DNA from: Lobosporangium transversale
Taxonomy: Eukaryota; Mortierellomycota; Mortierellomycetes; Mortierellales; Mortierellaceae
Assembly: GCF_002105155.1 (NCBI RefSeq)
Contig: NW_019028993.1
Span: 496,001-560,000, forward strand
Direction of reading: 5' to 3'
DNA: 64,000 bases
The notes below the pieces were generated by a model. That model had not been told where the DNA came from, made no database searches, and saw nothing but the letters and a program-made list of their open reading frames with translations. Positions 51,427 through 62,106 of the stretch are shown piece after piece (positions within the stretch are counted from its first letter, which is position 1; every line of letters begins with the position of its first letter). Both the position numbers and the translations under genes were made by a program.

Positions 51427-54400
51427 CTACTTCTTTCGATTCGCTATTTTCTTGCCTTGACTTTTCGCGCTTGTCACTTTTGATGATGATGCCACTTGCG
51501 TGGTCACAGCATCGCTCTCCTCTGTATCTGTCACCGTAGTCACTTTGGACCCTTTTTTGGAGGGCTTACGCTGTGAGGCCCTCTTTTTTGGCTCAGCTTT
51601 ATGCTCCACATCAGAGACATCAACTCCACTCTCAACAGTATTGACTGTCGCCTTTGACGTTGTTGCCACAGTTCTTACACTTTTTTTGGTTGCACGGACT
51701 ACCCTCGTGACCTTGGTCGTAGTAGTCGATGGTGCCGTTTCAGTTGATTCTGAATTCGATCCGCTTCCTTCATGCGCTAGGCCTCGCACCCGCCTCTGAG
51801 TGGCTGTAGGTCGCCGACCGTCATGAGCTGATTTTGGCGATGAAGTTGAAGGTTCCCCCGTTTCAACAGAAGGGGAAGCAACGACTGGTGATAAACTGTC
51901 GAATGATCCTTTTCCAGATAGAGTCCCCTCTATTGCAGAGATGGAGCTAACAGAACGCGAGACAGGCTTTGGAGCTCTGGCGGATCTGGATGAAGTTTTG
52001 CCTTTTCTGGACTGTGGTTGTGATCGAGATAAGGCAGAGGAGCCTGACTCATCACTAGCTACATTACCTCCGTCATCTTCGACTTCGCCGGCAGTTGATA
52101 CATCATCACCCACATCAGGCGGTGGTGATGCACGAGAGTCAATCTTATGTCTATAAGATAATAACAGAAGTTGGCGGTATGTTTATATCGTCAGTCATCA
52201 TCTCAGATTTCATCGATTGTTTTCCAAAATAGGCTCTGACTTCTCCGACTTACGCCTCGAAATCAAGTTTTTGGTGTAGGATCGCGCTCAAAATGAATTC
52301 TCTCTTCACGACCTTGAATCCTTTCTTGATCAGGTCCTGGGTATTTTGGCAAAAGACATCAGGCCCAATCACAATAATGCTATCATCAACTACCTTGGGC
52401 TCAGACCTCAACACCTATCATTATCAATGTGGTATTAGACGATATTACTCTATTACTCTATTCTTAACAGATGCGTATAATACAGAGCATTTTTTTTTTA
52501 CCTTTCCCCCGCATACTTCAATCATTGGCCGTATGGTACTTTCAGCCACCTCGCGAGTGATGTGGCCTTCTTCCGCACGAGCCTTATTAATTCCTCCTTT
52601 TACAATATAAAAACTGTAAAATCGAAACAATTCAATGCTGTGATTCAAATTGTCTTTTGCACGTGCACAACTCTCCGCTAGATTGAACCCAAATTTTTCT
52701 TCCATTCCAGAGTCTTTGAAGATATAGTCCTTCGCTGCATGATCAAGCAAAGAAAATAAAAATAAAAATGTGTGAGCATTACATACGTGATAGTCAAAAG
52801 CCAGTAGCAAGACTTTCTAGTCAATAGGTTGCATTTACATGGCTTAAACTCATGACTATTTTTCGAATCCTCAAGCCAATTCATTGTCACAATCGGGATG
52901 CCGCGTACGATAGCACACATAAATTTCGATGTTCGCGAATTGCCTTCAAAGACAAGAATCGTCGCCTCCTTATAGTCCTCCTTGTATGCTCCTCCAAGGC
53001 TCTCAATGGCCTCCGCCCACTTTTTCTTATCCTGAGAAGGAAAAAAAAAAAAAAAAAAAAAAAATCCAGAGATGTTTACCGGATTAGAATTTCTTCTGAC
53101 GTTTGTCACCGGAAAATCATTCAATTGAATGGATCTCTCTCCATTCGTATACCTTGTCAGTCAGTCCTGGAGCACTGATCATGACCTTAGCCTTGTGAGT
53201 GTCCATATCTAGTGTCGATCGTCTGCTCATCATTCGAGATGGTGTGGCACGGACCTGGGTGGATGCTGTAGGTCTCTCGGCCATTGATTCTGTGGTTTCT
53301 ACTTGGCTCTCGGTCCTAATGAGCTTGGATGGCTTAGGTGAGTCCCTCTCAGAATCGCTTTCGATTCCATGTTTTGGTGAACCTTCCTTTGTCCTTTGTG
53401 AAGTCCTACTTGATGGCCGTGAATGACCACTGCCCTCAGGGCCATAGCCTCTATCCACTGGGGCTTGTAGCGGCGGCGATGATGATGGGGTGGTCACAGG
53501 CTCCTGACTACCTTTCAGGATTGCTCGTGGTAGTCCCTCCTGGAGCTCTGCCGCCATAGGGTCGTCCTCATCGCAACTCAATCGTCGTGTTCTGTCGCCC
53601 TCTTGTCCATCCTCTGCAGTGGCAGCAATATGGAAAACAGAGTCGTTGTTGTTGTCGTCATGCCCTCCTGATCCAAAGGATCGATCATATGAATTAGCAC
53701 GAGATCCTGATGCAGGATTGAGCTCCGCAGTGGAAGCTTGGGACACAGGTGCGTGCTCCGGCGTCTGAGGCACCTTGCCTTCCTCTTCGATTAATTGTGC
53801 TCTAGATTTCTTATTTTCTATTCCTTCCTGCCTAACCCGTCTCGCTTCGGTTTGTTCATCGGTCGGTGTTGCTGGAATCCTTTCGACTATACGACGTGTG
53901 GGCCCTGAAGCGGTTCCAGGTTCTAGCTCTAAAGATGGAGAATTTCTTGGCGATTGAGTAGATTGGGTCTCGGCATGGGTTGACTGTGTCTCGCATACTC
54001 TCCCTTGCTGGTAGTCTGCGGTCTCATCCTCGTGAACAGGTGCATTTCTTGGATGTGGTTGTAAATGAGGTTTCGCCATCGTATCAAGTTGCGTGTTTTC
54101 CTCTTGTTTAATTCGCACCTCGCTATAGTCTAGTGCAGGATCCAATATTTGAGTCGGAGCATCAGGATCTAAATACGCTTGAGTTGGCTCAAGAAGCTGA
54201 GTAAGCGCATCATGATCTGTCCTCTCAGTTTGATGGTCTTCAGAGACGTATGGTTGCGTTGGTAGAAGATCGGGGGTTGGAGGAACTGGCTCACGACGTA
54301 TTTTGGTAATATCATCTGGAAGAAATCGGCTTGGTACTCTCGAATGTGAAGGCTCCTCTTCGCCTTCGCTATCGCTATTATCATCTTCATCTACATTCCC

Positions 54401-55182
54401 GTCTTCATTAGAGGCGGGAAGCCTGTCTGGGTCATAGTATTCATTTCTAATCTCATCTGTAGGCCTTTCCAGTTCCTGAGTTATCTCTGGAAGAGTGAGT
54501 GTTTTAGACATTGGCTCAAATTCATCGGGCACACTGTCAGTAGCGTCTGAAGCCAATGGTCTATCCTGAATAGGCACTTGGTGAGTTCCATCCAAATTTG
54601 TGATCGATGTATCGGGTTCTTCTTTTTTAATTTGCGAAGTCGACGCCATGGGTTGATTGCGAATCATACTTATTTCTCTCCCTATACGTGTCTGGCCCAT
54701 AGCACTCTGAATGAAGATACGAAACCCAATACAATACAACATAACACAACACAAAAGCAAAAGAGAACAATAAACAAAGATATTAGTCTAGGGATACAGT
54801 CATTTGCTTTGGCAATAAAGAGAGGCGGTTGAAAACCATATAACATTTACCCGAGGCAATCCATATCTTCGATTTCGACCCAAATACGTACAGCTGAGCG
54901 TTATAAGACCATTTCCAATGCAGACTCGCTAGTGATGTTAGATGAAGGCACCGCAAGGAAGTTAGATGTTATAAACCACGTAACGCACTCTGAAAATGCT
55001 CAGTGTTGATTTTAATGAATGTCGAGAGAACTCATTAACTGTTCGCAACATACTCGGCTTTCTAAAAACTCCCATACATAGACATTGTTCATGGAGAGCC
55101 CATCACGTCCGTTTTCACCCATTATCACAGCATTAGCATCTTCAGGCTAGGTTTCGCGAGAAATATTAATGAGATATAATAA

Positions 55183-55214
<32 letters not shown>

Positions 55215-55714
55215 AAAAAATAGAAAAAAGGAAAGGAGTAGGTGAGCCTACGTAGCTAATGTGCTATCTTTTTCTAACTCTGCATGTGCGCGGCACTTAC
55301 GCGCTCCACCGTACTTTTGATAAAGATCATGGGATCCTTAGTGCATGCTATGGTTATTTCATGAAAATTTTAGAGTCAAAGCTGAGTATTCGTATAACGA
55401 AAAAATAAAAAAAATAAAAAATAAAAAATAAAAGATAAAAAATAAAAAATAAAAATTGAGAAGTAGCAATTAGGACGCATGTAGGCTTCTCTGCTCTGCT
55501 TACAGATCAGAAAATGTCTTGACTTAATAATGGGATAGAAGTTCAGACTAATGTCATTGGGTTTTTCATTCGCTGGAATGAGACCGTTGTGACCCACAGT
55601 GTTGTCACCAGGGTATAATGGGAAATAAAGCTCCTTAGGTTGACCCGATAAATTGATGGCCACTTTTAGCTCAGCAAGAGGCCAATCTTTCGGAGATTGT
55701 TGAACCTCCGACAT
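51427..55714 (-). CDS. MDC1-like DNA-damage mediator: FHA, TQ cluster, tandem BRCT
   Basis: Predicted nuclear scaffold of the DNA-damage response. Eight minus-strand exons (55714-55504, 55139-55054, 54928-54851, 54706-53153, 53031-52839, 52734-52502, 52414-52254, 52150-51427) give 1079 aa. Residues about 10-125 are an FHA domain (GDNTVGHNG, IKSRHFLI, GLSMNNVYV). Nine TQ dipeptides follow between about 201 and 375, eight of them in 275-375 (TQPY, TQLL, TQAY, TQIL, TQLD, TQST), typical ATM/ATR targets, with an acidic SDSEGEEE patch. The tandem BRCT spans about 631-840: KVMISAPG, RTSKFMCAIVRGIPIVTMNWL, EEKFGFNL, CGGKVLRSEP, VVKREFILSAIL. The RTxKFxCAxxRGIPI block and EKxFGF linker closely resemble MDC1, including the Lys that contacts gamma-H2AX. 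The last ~240 residues are Ser/Thr/Lys-rich. PTIP-like is an alternative. Intron 2-acceptor AAG in the FHA part is the least certain junction. Confidence 0.87.
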
Positions 55715-56743
55715 GGTATATGTGAACTGCGCGGGAGGAGGGAAATGAGTGTTTGTTAATGGACGAAAGAAATAGTGGCAAAAGAAAAGGGAAATGAAAG
55801 TGAAATGTGGAAGTGAATCCTCAGGGCTCGTATTAGAAGAGCTTTAAAAATTTCCAATGCCTCTGATACCCTTAAGCAGGATGTGCAGAGTTACGCCACC
55901 AATTTTTCTTTTTCTTTCCGAGCTAGTGACTAATTGGGTTATGGTTAGTGATTCCTGACAAAAGAGGCTGATAGGAGTCAAAGATGGGGTAAAGATAGTG
56001 TAGGTGTCTATTGAAGAAGACGTAGATGAAGAGCTTATTCTAGTGCGGGTGGCGTCTCTATTTGTACATAAATATGGTTATGTTAGCATGTCGTGATATC
56101 CAAGGACATGGGCTAGGCACTGGCACCTAAGCGATAGTTTTGAGTGGAAGTAGAAGTTAGACACAGTGTATCACGTATTTGATTTTTTATTATGCACTCA
56201 CGAGCGGAAATCAATTCTAGGATCGAGGATGTTGTTTATTATAGGGGATAGCTATGCTCATCCTGTTTGCTTTCTCAATCCGGTTCGTTTGGAGCATGCA
56301 ACAAGACACTGAAGTTTAGGGAGCAAAATATCTTTACAAATTTTATGGTCACTGTAGTAACATGGATTTATAGCACACACCGTCATCAGTCATGGGCAAA
56401 AAAAAAAAAAAAAAAAAAAAAAATAGCCCTGGTTAAAAACACTACGGCCACATGCCTTCTTCAGCCGTCTGGTCGATCTTGGTCGTCCTGGCTCTTAATA
56501 TCCAGACAAACTCAATGGTCCGCTGCAACATTGAGAGATTTGTGATAAATCTTCAAGTGGTTGCGGTTGGTGCATTCCAGTAAAGCCTTCCAGAACTCTG
56601 GCGAAGCTCCTATTCCGGACAAGTGAAAGCTGGTGAAGATGGAGCTCTGGGCCTTGTTCTGGTTGATAAGGTCATGTGCGCCAATATATGATCTTAATTT
56701 TCGCGTTTTAAAATACATCTTTTGTGGAGACCAATTTCATTCA

Positions 56744-56780
56744 TTTTTACGGCCAATTTCATTGTTTTCGACCGTAAAAA
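56744..56780. repeat. 9-bp inverted repeat near a TACAGTGG end
   Basis: TTTTTACGG (56744-56752) and CCGTAAAAA (56772-56780) with a 19-nt spacer lie immediately before CCACTGTA (56781-56788). On the minus strand this reads as an element end starting TACAGTGGTTTTTACGG with an internal hairpin. Confidence 0.5.
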
Positions 56781-56929
56781 CCACTGTATGTACATGTATA
56801 CAACTGTCTCTCTAAAACAGATAGTTTACCATAATTTCGAACTAATAACCCCCACTGCTGTGCTTGCGTGTGGAATATATTTCTATATTGGACTGAATAC
56901 TTTGATTCTCTAATTTTGATAAAATACTT

Positions 56930-56951
56930 GTTATACGTAGACCTGACTGTA
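56930..56951 (-). mobile_element. Tc1/mariner-pogo-like terminal sequence, solitary end
   Basis: On the minus strand the sequence starts TACAGTCAGGTCTACGTATAAC. A TA dinucleotide followed by CAGT and a TATAAC block resembles terminal inverted repeats of pogo-type elements, which insert at TA. No matching left end or transposase reading frame was found, so this is probably a fossil end or a miniature derivative. Confidence 0.4.
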
Positions 56952-57452
56952 CTTGCTTGTCAATGCGATTATTCAGTACGACTTGTCCTGGATAGGCACC
57001 TGTTGAATTGGACCTTCAGAGCCTAGAACGTATGCCTTGATGAGCAAAAGAACGGTATTGCTCGAGCATATGAAAACTATGATCCTTTCACTTACAAATC
57101 TGTGAAGGGAGAGTCGATCTCCCCAACCATTGTTTACTCGAGCGCTTCGCAACGCTAACGCGACAACCCCCTTGCAGTCCTCACTGCTGCCGTAATGGAT
57201 TTAAACTTTTCGGGCCGCATTTGAGATGCAATATGCATAAGTCACTTCCTACCGGTATTTTTAGTGGATTCCAGGAAGCTGGTGCGGTTGGTATGGTGGG
57301 AACTTCCAGTGACAAATATCTATGAATGCCAACAACACCATATCCTAGCAATCTGACCCTGCAATCAATCGTTGTTTTTTTTTTTTTTTTTTTTTTTTCT
57401 TTTCAAATCATTTTTTAGACTAGTATGGAGACTGACTCGGTAAAACACCTCT

Positions 57453-57488
<36 letters not shown>

Positions 57489-57719
57489 CGAAGGAGGTAG
57501 AAAACAATGGAGGTAGACACGTGGTTGTTTGTTTATCCTTACTCTGGGTAGGAGAAGATGAAAGCTGGGAAATGCGCAGAGCGGAGGCTATTTAAAGATG
57601 AATGTAGTGCATCGTGGTGATATGGCTTGATACATGGACCATGCTGATTTTTTTTACTGATTGATTTTTACTGATTGATTTTTACTGCTGGTTGATTTTT
57701 GCTGAATTTTTTTTATTAA

Positions 57720-57900
57720 TATCCTTAGTATACAAATCGAGCAAGTTGGAATACCAGCATTGCTTCTACGCACTATAATAGCCAGTTGTTTCCTTCTCGT
57801 AGGAAGCTCAAAGAACTGGATCTGGCCTGCCCATGAGTCGATGAAAGCCAAATGGGCATATTTGCCCGTTTTACGATCTAGGAGATAGAAGGGCGTTTGT
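57720..57900 (-). pseudogene. Possible gene fragment, unknown family
   Basis: Read on the minus strand, about 60 codons are open with coding-like composition (TPFYLLDRKTGKYAHLAFID, then SWAGQIQFFELPTRRKQ). There is no start context, no splice partner and no recognisable domain; an A/T-tract borders it at 57903-57922. It may be a relic of a gene or mobile element, or a chance frame. Confidence 0.25.
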
Positions 57901-58549
57901 GTCTTTTTTTTTTTTTTTTTTTAGAATCAGATTCAGATTTGGCTTGGATGCTTTAAATGAGCATGGACCATATTTCTTTGCTCATTTACATGAATTTTCC
58001 AATCTGTTGCCACGATGGATTTGCAATAACCCCTTCCCCTTCCCCTTCCCGCTCTCCCTTCCCCTTATTTTGGTCATCGAAATTCTTACTGCTTAATTGG
58101 CCATAAACAAGATATAAAAAAAAGAAAGAGCCGAAGTCTTGGGAGTTGTTGACGAGCACCGTAACAAGTAACGCCCACAATCCTCTTTCTCGCTCTCAAT
58201 CTCTCTCAAGAGCTGGATATACTTTTTCCATTCCGAATATTGACTCTACAGAAGCGGCATTGATTAATTGGTTGCAGTCGCTTTGCATAAAAAAAATAAA
58301 ATAAAATAAAATAAAAAGAAGCACTGCATAAATCCTCACCAACATTCCTGTCATATAAATCGATCATCTGCCCTCCTTTTTTCTTCACTTTCCCCCAAAC
58401 TATAACTTAACCATCAGCTTGCAAAAAAAAAAAAAAAAAAAAACGCCTTTCTGCCCTGTCTCTTCTTTTTCGTCCTGTCATTCATCACCCTTTAACCCTT
58501 TCGGTTCAATAAAACTATTCTTCTCTCCCCCTGTCCCTAGTCTCGCATC

Positions 58550-59026
58550 ATGACTTCTATTATTTCCTTGCTTGTACTTCTGTTAGCTATTTCTACTCTC
58601 ATCGTTCATCATCACATCGATGCAGCCCCTGTGCCTGTGTCCAGACCGTTGATTATACCCGCGTCTTCTGTTTCCATGCACAAGCGAGGCACACCGGCCT
58701 CTGATCGTCACTCACCCCCTTCTGACGTCTGTAATCGGTCTGGTGAAGAATCCAATCCGATCTGTAACGAGGACAACTATCAGCAGCCTGGCAGCGGTAG
58801 CAACGGGAATGGCTCCTCTGGGTCCTACCAACCGAATAATCCCAACAGAGGATCCAGTGGTAGCTATAACAATCCCAACAGAGGGTCCAACGGTAGCTCT
58901 AGTAACTCCAACGGAGGATCCAATGGCAACCATAACGGTTATGATGGATCGAATGGCAACTATAACAACAATGGAGGACAAGATCAACGCCAACGTCAGG
59001 AAGAAAGACGTGACTTGACCCAATAG
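58550..59026 (+). CDS. Small secreted Gly/Ser/Asn-rich protein with Kex2-type site
   Basis: Single exon, 158 aa. A clear signal peptide (MTSIISLLVLLLAISTLIV, then HHHIDAA) has probable cleavage after Ala25 or Ala26. A dibasic Lys45-Arg46 (SMHKRGTP) suggests Kex2-like processing of a short propeptide. Two Cys (61 and 72) bracket an N-glycosylation sequon at Asn62. Residues about 80-150 are built of NPNRGSSGS/NSNGGSNG units, about 11 residues (33 bp) long and repeated roughly three times. No enzyme domain is present. Candidates are a cell-wall-associated or effector-like peptide; function is unknown. It is convergent with the PX-domain gene only 105 bp downstream. Confidence 0.8.
   Translation: MTSIISLLVLLLAISTLIVHHHIDAAPVPVSRPLIIPASSVSMHKRGTPASDRHSPPSDVCNRSGEESNPICNEDNYQQPGSGSNGNGSSGSYQPNNPNRGSSGSYNNPNRGSNGSSSNSNGGSNGNHNGYDGSNGNYNNNGGQDQRQRQEERRDLTQ
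58843..58941 (+). repeat. 33-bp coding tandem repeat
   Basis: Three diverged copies of a 33-bp unit beginning AATCCCAACAGAGG (third copy AACTCCAACGGAGG) encode the NPNRGS/NSNGGS modules of the secreted protein. Confidence 0.65.
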
Positions 59027-59131
59027 GTCTCTTCTACTTTTGGCAAAGTTTCACCCTTTTCTTCATAATTATTAGAGTAATATCAAATAGAAAGAAATTA
59101 TAGAACCTAATATAAAAATATATTTTACATT

Positions 59132-60541
59132 TTATTCGCGTGCTGTCTGGAAGAGAACCTTGTCCATCAATTGTACAAAGGGTGTGAGTAAGGTATCAAT
59201 GGTTGGTACTTTAGGAATCTTTAAACCCATCTCTCCTTCAACATCATCATCTTCAATATTATCATCCTGGCCATGATGAGGGTGATGATAGTGATTATCC
59301 CAATTGATCATCTGGAACTCATCAACGTCCTCCTGTTGCATTCCCATACCCGTCAATTCCTTCGTAATCCGTTCTCGCTCTCTTTCTGCTGCATCGTTGT
59401 ATCCCTCATCCATGGATAGACGCGGGGTTGCTGTAGCAGAACTATTGCCGCTACTACTTGTGTAGCCACCACCTCTTTGACTTTGACTAGCGCGGTCAAG
59501 CCCTGCCATACGACGAACTTGTTCACGTTTTCGATCCTTGACCTCAGTGAAATACGCTGTCAACTCCTGCGCCTCCTTTTGAACTTGATCCCATTGGGCT
59601 GCACTCACGTTCTCCTTCACAAATGCATCCAAATTAATACCAACGTGGAGCTCCTCTCCGGTCTTGTAGTCAATACGAACATGTCCATATCCAGTCCGCA
59701 TGAATGTGATGACACTTTCGATCCACCCAAGCAAATCATGGAAAATCCCGTCGTCTTGCTTGTGAACCGCATGGACAAATTTATAAAAGGTTGGCAGGTG
59801 CTTACGGACGAGGTTTAGGTAGAGTGTCGCTGCGGTCGGCCCTGCGGCGCTTCCACTTTTCTGGTTATCTATAGTATCGAGATAAAATGTTTAGCATTTG
59901 GAAATGTTGTAATGTGTAAAAAGAATCATTGCCAATTTCTTTTGCTTTCAACATACTATTATCATTGAGCTCAGCCTGTTCAACAGTCTTGATAAGCTCA
60001 TCTGCAAAATTCTTGACATCCATCAAACTATCGGCCACATTAGCTGCCTTGTAGACCTTGACTAAAGGTTCGTAAAAGATTGCAATGGCCTCCTTCAATA
60101 TTTCACCCGTCACTCCTTGGAAAACCAAACTCATGAGCCGCTCTTTGTCACGAATACGAAGGTGCGCCACTAAAAGTTGTTGCAGCTGCTGGACAAGATT
60201 CTGTTCAGGTTCCTCAACCCCTTTTCCTTGATTGGCGTTTGAGCCTACGTTTCTACTGCTGTTTTGCATCATTTCCTCCATGCTACTCCTTGAAGAGCCA
60301 CTACTGTGAGAGTCACTTTCGCTGGCATAGTCGCTTGTCCGATCATTTTCAAATTTACTCTGATGCCGCTCTCGTTTCAAACGCTCTTTTTCAAGTCGGT
60401 CATGCTCTAGCTTTTGCTGCGCATCCCAGACACGTTTGATCTGCATGGGCTCGAGTACAGGCTGGATCTGGTCTGACCGAAGCACGTCCATGACCAAACT
60501 TAACTCCGTGATGTCGTATGGCTCTATATAGCACAGGGGGG

Positions 60542-60591
<50 letters not shown>

Positions 60592-61528
60592 GAAAAGAAA
60601 AGAAAAGAAAAGAAAAAGGAAAAGAATAATAATAAAGTTTAATAAAGCTTTTTTAGAAATGCTTCTTGTAAAATAATATAAAAGCTCTGTGGATGAAAAA
60701 GGCTTACCATCGTCTGGAAATATTTGACTGATGACCGATCGTGGCGCATACACATAGCTTCGGATCTTCTCACAAAGAGCTGGGTCCCCAATAGCTGTCT
60801 CAAGGTCATCAATTTCTTTCTTATACTCTGAAACTTCTTCTTGAATATTACCCGAGATGATGCGCTGCATTAGACTGCGAGTACCAAACGGTTGAGCCAA
60901 GAACAAATCCATGATTCCCTTCATCATCGCCATAGGGTTTGAAACCTTTAAGATCCCCCACATGGTTCTGTAAGGCAATAACATGTGTGTGCGCTTGAGC
61001 TGAGTAAAATTGAGCGTAGCGTCGTCTGAAGATGTAAAGACGTGATACAATGTGGATGCAAAATTCATACAGCCCCATTCAAAGACTGTTTGATAGAGGG
61101 GTGGCAAGTCATTGACATTGTCAAAATGCTTGAAAGCACTAAACAGCCGTGAAACTCCACCGGGTTGCAAGAGATCCAGCTTGATCTCCTTCAGCTGTGC
61201 ATCCAGTTCATCCACTTTCTTTGCCACTTCACGATCAAATTTGGATTGTTGAGCCATGCGATGCTCGTCCAACGCTACTCGAGTCTGAATATCCTTGGCT
61301 TCTTCTTCTGTCAAATCAATTGCATCTTGTGTCAAAAAATCGACAAAGGTCTTTGAATCCGCAATCTCTTGGCTTACTTTGGCCAGATTACGAAGATAGC
61401 CTCGAAGACTAATCCTATCCTTTTCCCGTGTCATTTCCATTCTTGATACTCTTGATTTGGCTTCATACTTTGCTGGCGGCACTGGAAGCTCTTCATGTGG
61501 GAAATCGTGCCTCAACTATAAGACCGGG

Positions 61529-61559
<31 letters not shown>

Positions 61560-61995
61560 GACAAAGAACAGGTGGTGAATGATACATTGTTAGATATTAA
61601 TGTCACGGCTGGAGAAACAATTATGGTCAGAGTGTTCGAATGAAACTTACAGTACGATATAGTCTCCTGAAGCGCCCGTAGCGCCTAGCCACGACAGCCT
61701 CCTTTCCATCTGCGAACGTGGTTGAGATAATGAATTCCTATGTAACAAGTTGAAACAAAAACAAAACAAAAAAAATTAATGGCCTATCCTAATGTTACAA
61801 CTAGTGATCCTTATCATAATATATTTTATAATATAATTGAAATATATGGTAAGGAACACTGGCGACATCCCACATGAAAGGAGAATAAAATAAGACCAAG
61901 CAATCATGCCAGGTGGATGCACGAAGAGAATAAAAAAATGTCTTAAAAATAAAACAAGAGAGCATGTTGATTTAAGGTCCACTGGATACTCCCAA

Positions 61996-62027
<32 letters not shown>

Positions 62028-62062
62028 GGCTTTTGTCTCGGCGTTTTATAATGACAGACACA

Positions 62063-62106
<44 letters not shown>

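Larger units (their letters stand above)
55715..58549. other. 2.8-kb region without intact gene; transposon ends and coding relics
   Basis: It contains Tc1/mariner-pogo-like ends (CCACTGTA at 56781-56788; GTTATACGTAGACCTGACTGTA at 56930-56951), a 9-bp inverted repeat (56744-56780), A/T-tracts near 56399-56423, 57376-57398, 57455-57485, 57903-57922 and 58422-58443, and a CCCCTT repeat at 58030-58062. Short open stretches with coding-like composition (minus 56512-56690, plus 57040-57160, minus 57720-57900) are interrupted by stops and have no recognisable domain. The last 150 bp is the promoter of the secreted-protein gene. Confidence 0.5.

Noticed and set aside
58030-58062. Cluster of CCCCT motifs as STREs before the secreted-protein gene
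   Set aside because: They arise from a CCCCTT simple repeat, so the motif count is not independent evidence.
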